Shown here piece after piece: positions 7,389 to 14,236 of a stretch of 28,675 nt of DNA. The position numbers and the translations under genes are program-made. The DNA lies in NCBI GenBank assembly GCA_038320085.1, contig JBBQDW010000008.1:1-28675 (forward strand). The letters are read 5' to 3'. How positions within the stretch are numbered: position 1 is the first letter of the stretch; every line of letters starts with the position of its first letter. The notes below the pieces were generated by a model. That model saw nothing but the letters and a program-made list of their open reading frames with translations, was not told where the DNA came from and did not search any database. Source of the DNA: Fen731 sp038320085 (lineage in GTDB: Bacteria > Actinomycetota > Humimicrobiia > Humimicrobiales > Humimicrobiaceae).

Positions 7389-8621
7389 ATGGAAGGAAAT
7401 GACACAAAAAAAATAAAACCGGCTTTTTCCAGTAGGATTTTAAAAGTTGAGGAAAGTCCTACATTTGCGCTTGAAAAAAAAGCAGATGAGATCGATATCC
7501 AGTTAAAAAAAGACGGAAAGAGCGTTATAAGATTTGGTATCGGACAGCCGGATTTTGATACTCCTGCAAATATTAAAAACGCAGGCAAGGCTGCAATTGA
7601 TGAAAACAAGACACGTTACACTGCCAGCACCGGAATCAGGGAGCTGAAGGCAGCGATTGCCGCTAAATTTGAAAGGGACAACGGGCTTACCTATGGTGCA
7701 GAAAATATCCTTGTCGGCATCGGTGCAAAGCAGGTGCTTGACAGCATAATGCGGGTTTTTATAAATCCCGGCGACAGGGTCATAATCCCGAAACCATTCT
7801 GGGTAAGCTATAGCCAGCAGGTAATACTTTCTGAGGGAATTGTTGAATTCATTGATTTTAATGAAGATTTAAAACTTAAAATGGAACAGCTGGGTTTTAT
7901 TGCGCAAAAATATGGAAATGTAAAAGGCGACGGTTCAGCAAAACTGTTTATACTAAACAGCCCAAGCAACCCGACCGGGGTAATATACAGCAGGGAAGAG
8001 ATTGCCGAAATCGGAAAAATCTGCCTGGAAAACGGCATTTATATAATTTCCGATGAAGTATATGAAAAATTTCTTTATGGCAGCTTAAAGCATTATAGTG
8101 TTGCAGCTCTCAGTGATGAGTTAAAAGACATTACTATTACCGTAAACGCTGCTTCAAAAACATATGCAATGACCGGGTGGAGGATAGGCTACTGTGCCGC
8201 CGACAAAGAAATAATAAAACAGATGACAAAGGTCCAGGACCAGTCCCCGTCTAATCCGTGCACAATTGCCCAATGGGCAGCTATTGAAGCATTGCAGGGA
8301 AACCAGGAATCGGTAGAAGCCATGAGGGCAGAATATGAAAAGAGAAGGGATTATATTTATAAGAGGCTGATGTCTATAAAGGGTTTTGAATGCATCCTGC
8401 CTGAGGGCGCCTTCTATGTTTTTCCAAAAGTAAAATATTTTTTTAATGATAAAATGAGAAATTCCTTTGATTTTGCGGGAGAACTTTTAACAAAGGCAAA
8501 TGTAGCCGTAGTTCCCGGCGGGGCATTTGGCGCAGATGATTACATAAGGATAAGTTATGCGACATCTACAGAAAAGATAAAAGAAGGAATAGACAGGATT
8601 GAAAGCTTTCTAAGCCGGTAA
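7389..8621 (+). CDS. Class I PLP-dependent aminotransferase (aspartate aminotransferase type)
   Basis: A 410-residue fold-type I aminotransferase. Visible hallmarks are the substrate-arm motif FGIGQPDFDTP (near 49-60), LNSPSNPTGV with the PLP-contacting Asn, ISDEVYEKFLY with the Asp that pairs with the pyridine nitrogen, the Schiff-base Lys257 in AASKTYAMTGWRIGY, and the C-terminal YIRISYA Arg that binds the substrate carboxylate. This pattern fits the aspartate/prephenate aminotransferase group, but exact substrate cannot be told from sequence. The start is ATG 7389 with GGAGAGAAC just upstream. It stands alone behind tex with a 95-bp gap. Confidence 0.9.
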   Translation: MEGNDTKKIKPAFSSRILKVEESPTFALEKKADEIDIQLKKDGKSVIRFGIGQPDFDTPANIKNAGKAAIDENKTRYTASTGIRELKAAIAAKFERDNGLTYGAENILVGIGAKQVLDSIMRVFINPGDRVIIPKPFWVSYSQQVILSEGIVEFIDFNEDLKLKMEQLGFIAQKYGNVKGDGSAKLFILNSPSNPTGVIYSREEIAEIGKICLENGIYIISDEVYEKFLYGSLKHYSVAALSDELKDITITVNAASKTYAMTGWRIGYCAADKEIIKQMTKVQDQSPSNPCTIAQWAAIEALQGNQESVEAMRAEYEKRRDYIYKRLMSIKGFECILPEGAFYVFPKVKYFFNDKMRNSFDFAGELLTKANVAVVPGGAFGADDYIRISYATSTEKIKEGIDRIESFLSR

Positions 8622-8716
8622 ATGATTTTTGTAATATTAAATCCTTCAGCATGAAAATTAAAGAAAAACTGCCAAAATCAGTCGAGAATGTTCTTTAGCA
8701 TGTCCGAATATTTTCC

Positions 8717-8977
8717 CTATCCATATAATTGACCATGACTACCAATAGTAATAAATATTACTTCTTCATCATCATTCAATTTATAAACAGCTCGAATATC
8801 CCCGGAGATATTGATGCTTCTATAACCAAACCAGTTGCCTTTGAGGGGATGATTTTTTAGTTTAGCGTGATAAGGATTATCAAAGAATAATTTTAACCGT
8901 TCCTGAAAAGCTGCTTTAATTTTCTGGTCAAGAAAGCTGTAGTCCTTTATAAATCTTTTATGGAATCTTAGTTTCAT
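8717..8977 (-). CDS. YafQ/RelE-family mRNA interferase toxin
   Basis: An 86-residue toxin of the RelE superfamily, YafQ branch; such proteins cut mRNA on the ribosome. Motifs: NHPLKGNWFGYRS, then ISGDIRAVYKL and the ending IGSHGQLYG. Compared with E. coli YafQ as I remember it, three catalytic positions match (His43, Asp60, His81), while the His of the AHVEPD segment is Asn56 here, as in many RelE/YafQ relatives with a SINxxGD motif. The gene starts 3 nt after the antitoxin stop, on the minus strand, with the antitoxin first, which is the usual order for this type of pair. Confidence 0.88.
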   Translation of the reverse strand: MKLRFHKRFIKDYSFLDQKIKAAFQERLKLFFDNPYHAKLKNHPLKGNWFGYRSINISGDIRAVYKLNDDEEVIFITIGSHGQLYG

Positions 8978-8980
8978 CTA

Positions 8981-9256
8981 TCACTTTTTGTCCAAGAAAG
9001 AAATAGCTTTTTCGGCACTATCAAAACGTGGTGATAGATTTCTATCATTTATAATATCTTTTTCTGCCCCATCAATAATCTTTTCCAGCTCCTGGCTCAT
9101 TGAATAAGCAAGAGAGAAAGAAAATTCTCGGGTTCGAATAAACTGCCGAAGGAAGACATTAACTAAAGTGCTCAAAGGCACTCCTAATTCACGAGCTAAC
9201 TCTTGAGCTTTTTCTTTAATTTCTTTATCTGTTTTAATATTAATAACAGTTTTCAT
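8981..9256 (-). CDS. RelB/DinJ-family antitoxin
   Basis: A 91-residue antitoxin when started at ATG 9256. The ribbon-helix-helix part is MKTVINIKTDKEIKEKA, then LARELGVPLSTLVNVFLRQF, as in DinJ. The C-terminal half (SQELEKIIDGAEKD onward) would wrap the toxin. The frame stays open upstream to 9343, but the family starts at this Met and the extra residues do not fit. There is no Shine-Dalgarno sequence before 9256; instead a strong promoter places the transcript start at the ATG. It neutralises and, with the toxin, probably represses its own promoter through the palindrome over the -10. Confidence 0.88.
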   Translation of the reverse strand: MKTVINIKTDKEIKEKAQELARELGVPLSTLVNVFLRQFIRTREFSFSLAYSMSQELEKIIDGAEKDIINDRNLSPRFDSAEKAISFLDKK

Positions 9257-9262
9257 ATTACC

Positions 9263-9291
9263 ATTGTATATACAACAGTTATAAATGTCAA
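9263..9291 (-). promoter_or_regulatory. Antitoxin promoter with overlapping palindromic operator, leaderless layout
   Basis: On the minus strand, TTGACA (9291-9286), a 17-nt spacer and TACAAT (9268-9263) form a near-consensus sigma70-type promoter. Six bases separate the -10 from the ATG at 9256, so transcription should begin at or next to the A of ATG. A perfect 12-bp palindrome, TTGTATATACAA (9264-9275), overlaps the -10 and is a natural site for the ribbon-helix-helix antitoxin. Confidence 0.7.
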
Positions 9292-9388
9292 TTTTTCGAA
9301 TTGCCTCACTTGAAAAGTATCTAAAACGGTATCGTTGCTTCATCTAAAAAAAGTATCTGAAAATAATTTAATAAAATAGGAAAAACTA

Positions 9389-9429
9389 CCTATATTTAAA
9401 GAAAGAAATCTACATCTTTTAAATATAGG
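9389..9429. repeat. 12-bp perfect inverted repeat in front of the transposase remnant
   Basis: The arms CCTATATTTAAA (9389-9400) and TTTAAATATAGG (9418-9429) are separated by 17 nt. The right arm runs into the GGGGG that serves as ribosome site for the transposase ATG at 9438, so the hairpin in RNA could hide that site, a known way for mobile elements to block expression from outside transcription. Read as DNA it may also be part of the element's end. Confidence 0.6.
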
Positions 9430-9437
9430 GGGTAAAA

Positions 9438-9959
9438 ATGATGTTAGCAATGAGACATAGAAAAGCAATAACAGCCGAAGTTGGCAACAGATACAGAAAA
9501 GCAGCTAAAAAAGATAAGGGTAAAGTTTTGGATGAATTTAGCGTTACCACTGGATATAATAGAGTTTATGCAGTAAGAATTTTAAGGCTTAGCCCTGGAA
9601 AGGTTTTAGGATATAGCAAAATAAATGGCAGAAAAATTAAATATATTATTAGTAGAGGTAAGAAAATCAAAAGAGTAAGAGACAGGATTTACGGGTATGA
9701 TATATTTTTAGCACTCAAGAAAATCCGGGCAATCTTTGATTTTATCTGCAGCAAACCTGGGAAAATTTTAAATACTACAGGGCAAGGCTTAATGGCATTT
9801 GCAACCGTGTTGGCAGGTAAAAAGACCAGTAGTCAACAGACCATTGGGAGAGCGGAGGATATGCGAAAAATTGCCGCGCAAATTCCTATTGGCCAGTGGG
9901 ACGAAAAACCGTTAGCAATATGCTGCCAGGCAATTTTACCCGGATTTTTTATTTTTTAA
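9438..9959 (+). pseudogene. Truncated and rearranged transposase (integrase-core type)
   Basis: The first 90 or so residues match the N-terminal DNA-binding part of a family of integrase-core transposases: RYRKAAKKDKGKVLDEFSVTTGYNR is split here as RYRKAAKKDKGKVLDEF and TTGYNRVYAVRILR, followed by ALKKIRAIFDFICSK. The later part (QIPIGQWDEKPLA) looks like a displaced piece of the segment that normally precedes the catalytic DDE domain. No catalytic domain follows; the frame ends at 173 residues whereas relatives are around 400 or more. It is almost certainly inactive. The start ATG 9438 (or 9441) has GGGGG just upstream. Confidence 0.6.
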
Positions 9960-10136
9960 TTCTAAAATCATAAGAATTCGCTTTTAGAGAGCCAAAAGGG
10001 GGAAAGGGGAAATAAATGTTTTTTTCTATATTAACAAAAGTCTTCATTGTATTATAAAAGATATTATATCTAATAAATATAGTAATTATTAAATTTTTAT
10101 TTAATAATTTTACAAATTAAATTTTACAAATTAAAT
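9960..10136. other. AT-rich gap with hairpin and short direct repeats
   Basis: No gene seen. It holds a weak inverted repeat with arms TCTAAAA 9961-9967 and TTTTAGA 9982-9988, an 11-bp perfect inverted repeat (10084-10094 with 10099-10109, TTTT loop), and two 14-nt direct copies beginning ACAAATTAAATTT directly ahead of the -35 element at 10137. The A/T tracts could act as an UP-like element for that promoter. Confidence 0.5.
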
Positions 10137-10166
10137 TTGACAAATGCATTAAAAGTATGTGATAAT
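10137..10166 (+). promoter_or_regulatory. Strong sigma70-type promoter driving a very short unit
   Basis: TTGACA at 10137-10142, 18-nt spacer, and GATAAT at 10161-10166 with an extended-10 TG at 10158-10159. The expected start is near 10173. The only thing it can transcribe before the terminator at 10184-10216 is about 45 nt of RNA. Confidence 0.6.
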
Positions 10167-10172
10167 ACTCCT

Positions 10173-10216
10173 GTTGATAGTATGGATAGGTTTCCATTGA
10201 GGCCTATCCTTTTTTA
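10173..10216 (+). ncRNA. Candidate short RNA of about 45 nt, ending at an intrinsic terminator
   Basis: Predicted only from the flanking signals: a near-consensus promoter on one side and a terminator on the other. There is no reading frame of useful length inside. The RNA would consist of about 11 nt of single strand and the terminator hairpin. It converges on the 3' end of the NYN-domain gene. It matches no RNA family that I know. Confidence 0.4.
10184..10216 (+). terminator. Rho-independent terminator
   Basis: The stem GGATAGG (10184-10190) pairs with CCTATCC (10203-10209), with a 12-nt loop, followed by a run of six T. The T-run is on the plus strand only, so it ends plus-strand transcription, not that of the NYN gene. 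Confidence 0.75.
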
Positions 10217-10711
10217 TTTCTCTAAGTATTTTCTCATCTTCTCAATGTAAGCAATATTATTCATAAACCGATCATTTCTATATAGATTTGAGCTGTCATG
10301 CCTGCTCGGCAATAATACTTTTAGCAATTTATTATGCCGTAACAAGTATTTTGTAAAACAATAATAGTCACCATCTCCAGCAACAATAATTGCCTTATCA
10401 AAATCATTTAATTTAGTTAATGCACTTGTTATCAAATTTGAATCAACATTCGCTTTTATCTCCTTTTTATTATTGACAATAGCGGTTGTTGGTAGTCGTA
10501 GACTTAATTGAAAACCAGCTTTTCTTAATCTTTTATATAGTTGACAATTTCTATCTTGGGTAAAACCAATAAAATAAAATGCTTTAGAGACATTAAATTG
10601 TGTTTCTAATAATTGGTGAAATTTGAAGTAACAAAAAAACCAAGATAAATTTTCAATAGTCTTATGTAGATTTTGTCCGTCTATAAAAGCATAATTATTG
10701 TAGTTTATCAT
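10214..10711 (-). CDS. NYN-domain (LabA/PIN-like) putative ribonuclease
   Basis: A 165-residue single-domain protein of the NYN group in the PIN nuclease superfamily. Acidic metal-binding positions are visible: Asp11 in FIDGQNL, Asp90 in KANVDSNLITSAL, and Asp113/Asp115 in IIVAGDGDYY, all in the family's usual order. Such proteins are expected to cut RNA, but the target is unknown. Base composition is far more AT-rich than the flanking housekeeping genes, suggesting transfer. It sits between transposase debris and IS-end-like repeats. The ATG at 10711 has no ribosome site; a promoter places the transcript start at the ATG. Confidence 0.82.
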   Translation of the reverse strand: MINYNNYAFIDGQNLHKTIENLSWFFCYFKFHQLLETQFNVSKAFYFIGFTQDRNCQLYKRLRKAGFQLSLRLPTTAIVNNKKEIKANVDSNLITSALTKLNDFDKAIIVAGDGDYYCFTKYLLRHNKLLKVLLPSRHDSSNLYRNDRFMNNIAYIEKMRKYLEK

Positions 10712-10717
10712 ATAAGA

Positions 10718-10746
10718 ATTATAGTATAATATTAAAAGTTTATCAA
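10718..10746 (-). promoter_or_regulatory. Promoter of the NYN gene, leaderless layout
   Basis: On the minus strand, TTGATA (10746-10741), a 17-nt spacer and a consensus TATAAT (10723-10718), with 6 nt (TCTTAT) before the ATG at 10711. The transcript should begin at or next to the ATG. The spacing is the same as at the antitoxin promoter. Confidence 0.65.
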
Positions 10747-10812
10747 GTAATATGTAATGGTAATATTATATTTTAATATATTTGGGTTTTTTGCAAAATT
10801 CAAATCTTATTT

Positions 10813-10858
10813 GGGCAAAGGGAACTCTCAGCGTTTTGGGACAAATGGAACTTTGTCT
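10813..10858. repeat. Two direct repeats, probable transposase-binding end
   Basis: GGGCAAAGGGAACTCT from 10813 and GGGACAAATGGAACTTT from 10838 are 25 bp apart. The second also holds a 6-bp inverted repeat (GACAAA / TTTGTC). The pattern resembles the right end of an insertion sequence. The DUF1048 pseudogene begins 30 bp further on. Confidence 0.5.
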
Positions 10859-10888
10859 TATTAAAAATTAATGGATTAAAGGAGAATC

Positions 10889-11242
10889 ATGTTGCTAAAT
10901 AAAAATACTTTCAACTTTAAGGCGTTGGAGACAGGAAAAAGTAGACTATAAAATTTACAAAAAACGAATTCAGGCTCTGCCGGTAAATTATCAAATCGTT
11001 TTAAAAGAAATTGAGGCGTTCATGTGGGAGTTTGCGATATTTCCAGCATGATGAATGTTCTTACGGATATGTTGGAATTGTTTGAATCAGGAGCGCAGGA
11101 GGGCAAAAATGTACTTGACATTGTAGGAGATGATGTCAGTGATTTTTGTGACGGACTTCTTAAGGAAGTTAAAGCCCAAACATGGACGGGTAAAAGGAAA
11201 GAAATGCTTAATCAAAATATTCACAAGAAACTTGGAATGTGA
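10889..11242 (+). pseudogene. DUF1048-family gene broken by two frameshifts
   Basis: Three pieces of one small protein lie in order but in different frames. ATG 10889, with a good AAGGAG site, opens the first piece (LNKNTFNFKA), which stops at 10949. The second frame, from 10926, reads WRQEKVDYKIYKKRIQALP, then VNYQIVLKEIEAFMWEFA, and stops after 11025. The third, from about 11026, reads SSMMNVLTDMLELFESGAQE and ends VKAQTWTGKRKEMLNQNIHKKLGM (given in part: QNIHKKLGM). Together they match the roughly 110-residue DUF1048 proteins (small helical proteins, often next to PadR regulators). The first and third pieces share a frame and the middle one is shifted. Confidence 0.75.
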
Positions 11243-11620
11243 TTTATAAGAACTTGCTTTTGGATCTCACAAGTATAAATCATAGATAAACACCATAATC
11301 TGATATAAATCTGGTACCTAAAGTATAAAACAAAGGATTCGTAAAAAGTTAGCAGGTAAGAAGGCGGCTGCTAATATCTATTGCATGGCGGTTGTCATTT
11401 AATCTGAAAAACAGCATCTTTGCTTCCATTAAACAATCATAAAGTTAACATTAAAGTATTAATAAAACAATTTAAACAAATATTTAAGTATATACATAAT
11501 AATTAATAAAAATATCTAAAGTTTTATTTAGTTTATGCCGATTTATAAAATAACAGTTTTAAAGAAATTGTAAAAAACAAAAAAAGACAAAATGCTCGAA
11601 TGATGAGAAAAGGAGACAAG
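11243..11620. other. Non-coding gap upstream of the Ig-like protein gene
   Basis: Stops occur in every frame and no RNA gene or strong hairpin is seen. The second half, 11440-11590, is very AT-rich and is the likely promoter area for the next gene, but I cannot point to a convincing -35/-10 pair. Confidence 0.5.
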
Positions 11621-12661
11621 ATGAAAAAATTATCAGTAGCCACAGCATGCGTAATTATTGTAATGCTTGCCCTGCTGGTGCTGCCTGTGCAAATTTTTGC
11701 AGATCCTCTAATAGATAGGATCGAGGTGTACCCTGATACAGGCTACTTAACTGTCGGTGATACCAATACCCCGACTTTCCGGGCAAATTGTTATCTAGAT
11801 GACATTTCTGTATCGGATGATCCTGTAGTTTGGTCCAGTACTGACAATAATGTCGCCATAATAAACCCAGACAGTGGTGAAATTACAGCTCTCAATCCCG
11901 GAATAACAACAATAAAAGCAACTTACGATGATGGTTTGGGTTATACAGTATCCGATAGTGCAGTTTTATATGTAAACGCGAACGAAGGAGGGGGAGACTT
12001 TAATGTTTATCCGGGTCCTGTCGGAGGTATAACTACCGTAAACCTGCAAGCCCGGAATGCAATAGGGATACCGGTTCTCATATGGATATTCAAATATGAT
12101 GGCACATGGGATGAGCTTCTTAACATTGGCATGAGCACTGACGGTGCCGGTATAATACCATACCTTGTTTATGGCACCATACCTACGGGTGATGAAGGTG
12201 AAATGACCGGGACTCCGGAAGGTCTCTTCTTTATAGACAGCAGTCCCTGGTCAGTAAATGTCCAGGTTACTTTACAGGCTGGCCATTATTTTGCAGTAGT
12301 TGTCCCTATTGTTCCTGAAGGTGATAATGAGGAGGGTGGTATAAACCCGGAAAATTTCCTGGTAAAAGAGTTCAATGTTAATGTTTCTAGTGGAGAAGTT
12401 CCCTGGGTCAGGACCATGGATATGACTTGTTACAGGGTATGGGTCAATGAAAATGACGATTTCCAGTTTATATTCTGGTACCCCTTCAGGGACAATAACT
12501 GGGTAAGGATATATGATACAAGCGGGAAATTGGTTTTTGAAACAGACATGCCATGTGATAATCCAAATCTTATTGTAGATTTACCCGATGGAACGTATAC
12601 GGTTAAGACATTTAATCTTGATAAGTCTAATCCTATCCAGACATTTGTAATAGGTAAATAG
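11621..12661 (+). CDS. Secreted protein with bacterial Ig-like (Big_2) domain
   Basis: A 346-residue exported protein from ATG 11621, chosen because AAAGGAGACAAG stands directly upstream; an in-frame ATG at 11600 lacks one. The signal peptide is KKLSVATACVIIVMLALLVL with a likely cut after IFA. Residues of about 30-110 form a Big_2 domain (IEVYPDTGYLTVGD, VVWSSTDNNVAIINPDSGEI, TALNPGITTIKATY). The remaining 230 residues are beta-rich, with repeated tryptophan/aspartate strands (WFPF-like FWYPFRDNNWVRIYD) and an ending PIQTFVIGK; I do not recognise that part. It is probably a surface or cell-wall-associated protein. A strong hairpin terminator follows. Confidence 0.8.
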   Translation: MKKLSVATACVIIVMLALLVLPVQIFADPLIDRIEVYPDTGYLTVGDTNTPTFRANCYLDDISVSDDPVVWSSTDNNVAIINPDSGEITALNPGITTIKATYDDGLGYTVSDSAVLYVNANEGGGDFNVYPGPVGGITTVNLQARNAIGIPVLIWIFKYDGTWDELLNIGMSTDGAGIIPYLVYGTIPTGDEGEMTGTPEGLFFIDSSPWSVNVQVTLQAGHYFAVVVPIVPEGDNEEGGINPENFLVKEFNVNVSSGEVPWVRTMDMTCYRVWVNENDDFQFIFWYPFRDNNWVRIYDTSGKLVFETDMPCDNPNLIVDLPDGTYTVKTFNLDKSNPIQTFVIGK

Positions 12662-12693
12662 TTGCTCATTTTAAGTTTTAACGCATTCTATTT

Positions 12694-12728
12694 AAATAAG
12701 ACCCCATGGACAATATGGGGTCTTATTT
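12694..12728. terminator. Intrinsic terminator, probably bidirectional
   Basis: A perfect 14-bp stem (12694-12707 with 12715-12728), a 7-nt loop, GC-rich core GACCCCAT and A/T-rich outer ends that supply the U-tract. It ends the Ig-like protein gene. Confidence 0.85.
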
Positions 12729-12743
12729 CTTGAAAAATATAAT

Positions 12744-12836
12744 ATATTTCAGGTAATTATCAGGGACAAATTAAAGATAAAAGAACTTATCCAGGTTTGC
12801 TTTAATCTTGATAACCCGGAACCCCGGGAAAGATTT
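12744..12836 (+). pseudogene. C-terminal fragment of a DUF4143-type AAA ATPase
   Basis: In the frame of 12783 the sequence reads FQVIIRDKLKIKELIQVCFN then LDNPEPRER. This resembles the conserved end of DUF4143-containing ATPases, where a motif of type KIKELIQVCYD...TRERE is typical. Only about 30 residues are recognisable; no start, Walker motifs or proper end are present. It runs directly into the hipA sequence in another frame, so a deletion or recombination probably joined the two genes. Confidence 0.5.
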
Positions 12837-12889
12837 GGGGAAGAAGAGTTGGGGCAGTTTCCTGGGACGATAACAGAAGATTTGCTGCT

Positions 12890-14116
12890 ATGGAATTTGA
12901 AGAAGACTTTGTCCGGGAAGGCATTGATTTGTCACCGATAATAATGCCCTTGGGCGAACTGGCCAGGGGCAGCAGGATACATTCATTTGCAAATCTCCCT
13001 GGAATTACATATAAAGGGCTGCCGGGTCTTTTGGCAGACTCACTCCCTGACAAATATGGGAACAGGCTGATTGGCAAGTGGCTTGCGATGCATGGGAGAT
13101 CGGAAGAAGATTTTAATAGTGTTGACAGACTATGCTATATAGGGAAAAGGGGAATGGGGGCGCTCGAATACGAGCCTGCTATTTTTGGCAGGGAAGACAA
13201 GTCTCAATTGATAAATATTGAAGAGCTGGCAGAACTGGCGAAATATGTATTAAATGAGAGAAAAGAGTTAAAGCCAAAATCATACATTAACGAAAGCAAT
13301 ACATTAAATGAAATTATAAGGGTAGGCACTTCTGCAGGTGGAGCAAGGGCAAAGGCTGTAATTGCCATAAATGATAAAACGGGCGAGGTCCGTTCCGGGC
13401 AGGTGGATATTCCCAAAGGATTTGAACATTGGATATTAAAGTTCGATGGAATAATGGATGATAAATTGGGCGAACCTGCAGGATATGGAAGGATAGAATA
13501 TGCTTATTACAAAATGGCCAAAGATGCAGGAATAAATATGATGGAATGCAGGCTTTTGGAGGAGAACGGCAGGGCGCACTTTATGACGAAGCGGTTTGAC
13601 AGAAAACCTGGAAATGAAAGGCTGCACATGCAGACACTTTGCGCCATAGTTCATTTTGACTATAATGATTTAGTCTCATATTCGTATGAGCAGGCGTTCC
13701 AGGTAATGAGAAAAATGAAATTATCCTATAACGATGCATTGGAAATGTATAAAAGAGTGGTATTTAATATAGCGGGCAAAAATCTTGATGATCATACAAA
13801 AAATATTTCTTTTCTTTTAAGAAAGGATGGTTCCTGGAGATTATCTCCCGCATATGATGTTGTTTACAACCATAATCCGGAAGGAAAATGGACAAGAAGG
13901 CACCAGATGTCAGTCAATGGAAAGAGGGAGAAGATAAACCATAAGGACCTGATTACGCTCGGAAATGAAAACAATATAAAATCCTCGAAAGAAATAATAG
14001 AACAGGTGCTTGCAGCCATGAATAATTGGAAGAAATATGCAGGGGATGCAGGGGTAGAGAAGAACCGGATAAAGGAGATAAGCAATAATATGGAATTAGC
14101 TATAAATAAAGATTAG
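12890..14116 (+). CDS. hipA: HipA-family serine/threonine kinase toxin, N-terminus disrupted
   Basis: HipA proteins are kinases that in known cases phosphorylate a tRNA synthetase and induce dormancy. Seen here from ATG 12890: the N-terminal subdomain (LSPIIMPLG, GLLADSLPDKYGN), the glycine-rich loop TSAGGARAKAVI, the HWILKFDG strand, and the catalytic NLDDHTKNISFLL with Asp300, followed by LSPAYDVVYN. The homology continues upstream of the ATG in the same frame (IWGRRVGAVSWDDNRRFAA, from about 12833), but no ATG, GTG or TTG exists there and in-frame stops precede it. So the gene is either 5'-truncated or uses a rare start such as ATT 12833. No HipB-type antitoxin gene is adjacent. Confidence 0.85.
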   Translation: MEFEEDFVREGIDLSPIIMPLGELARGSRIHSFANLPGITYKGLPGLLADSLPDKYGNRLIGKWLAMHGRSEEDFNSVDRLCYIGKRGMGALEYEPAIFGREDKSQLINIEELAELAKYVLNERKELKPKSYINESNTLNEIIRVGTSAGGARAKAVIAINDKTGEVRSGQVDIPKGFEHWILKFDGIMDDKLGEPAGYGRIEYAYYKMAKDAGINMMECRLLEENGRAHFMTKRFDRKPGNERLHMQTLCAIVHFDYNDLVSYSYEQAFQVMRKMKLSYNDALEMYKRVVFNIAGKNLDDHTKNISFLLRKDGSWRLSPAYDVVYNHNPEGKWTRRHQMSVNGKREKINHKDLITLGNENNIKSSKEIIEQVLAAMNNWKKYAGDAGVEKNRIKEISNNMELAINKD

Positions 14117-14236
14117 GGGAAAATACTGACCAAAAGAAAACCAGTTTATTTAAGGAATCTTTTTAAAGAGGAAGTATTAATCCTAAGTTTTTCTTAAATT
14201 TTTACAGTGTTAAAAGTGGTTGAGCGCAGATACATT

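Larger units (their letters stand above)
9301..10858. mobile_element. Remnant of an insertion sequence, with unrelated gene inside
   Basis: Left side: a 10-bp motif AAAAGTATCT occurs at 9313-9322 and 9349-9358. Right side: two direct copies of a motif, GGGCAAAGGGAACTCT from 10813 and GGGACAAATGGAACTTT from 10838. Short repeated motifs of this kind are common at transposase-binding ends. A damaged transposase gene lies just inside the left side. The stretch 10010-10800 is much more AT-rich than its surroundings and carries a NYN gene, so either the element picked up cargo or a second insertion took place. The exact ends and target duplication are not certain. Confidence 0.4.

Noticed and set aside
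9257..9343. Longer N-terminus for the antitoxin starting at 9343
   Set aside because: DinJ-type proteins start at the Met of 9256, and the extra codons contain the promoter elements.
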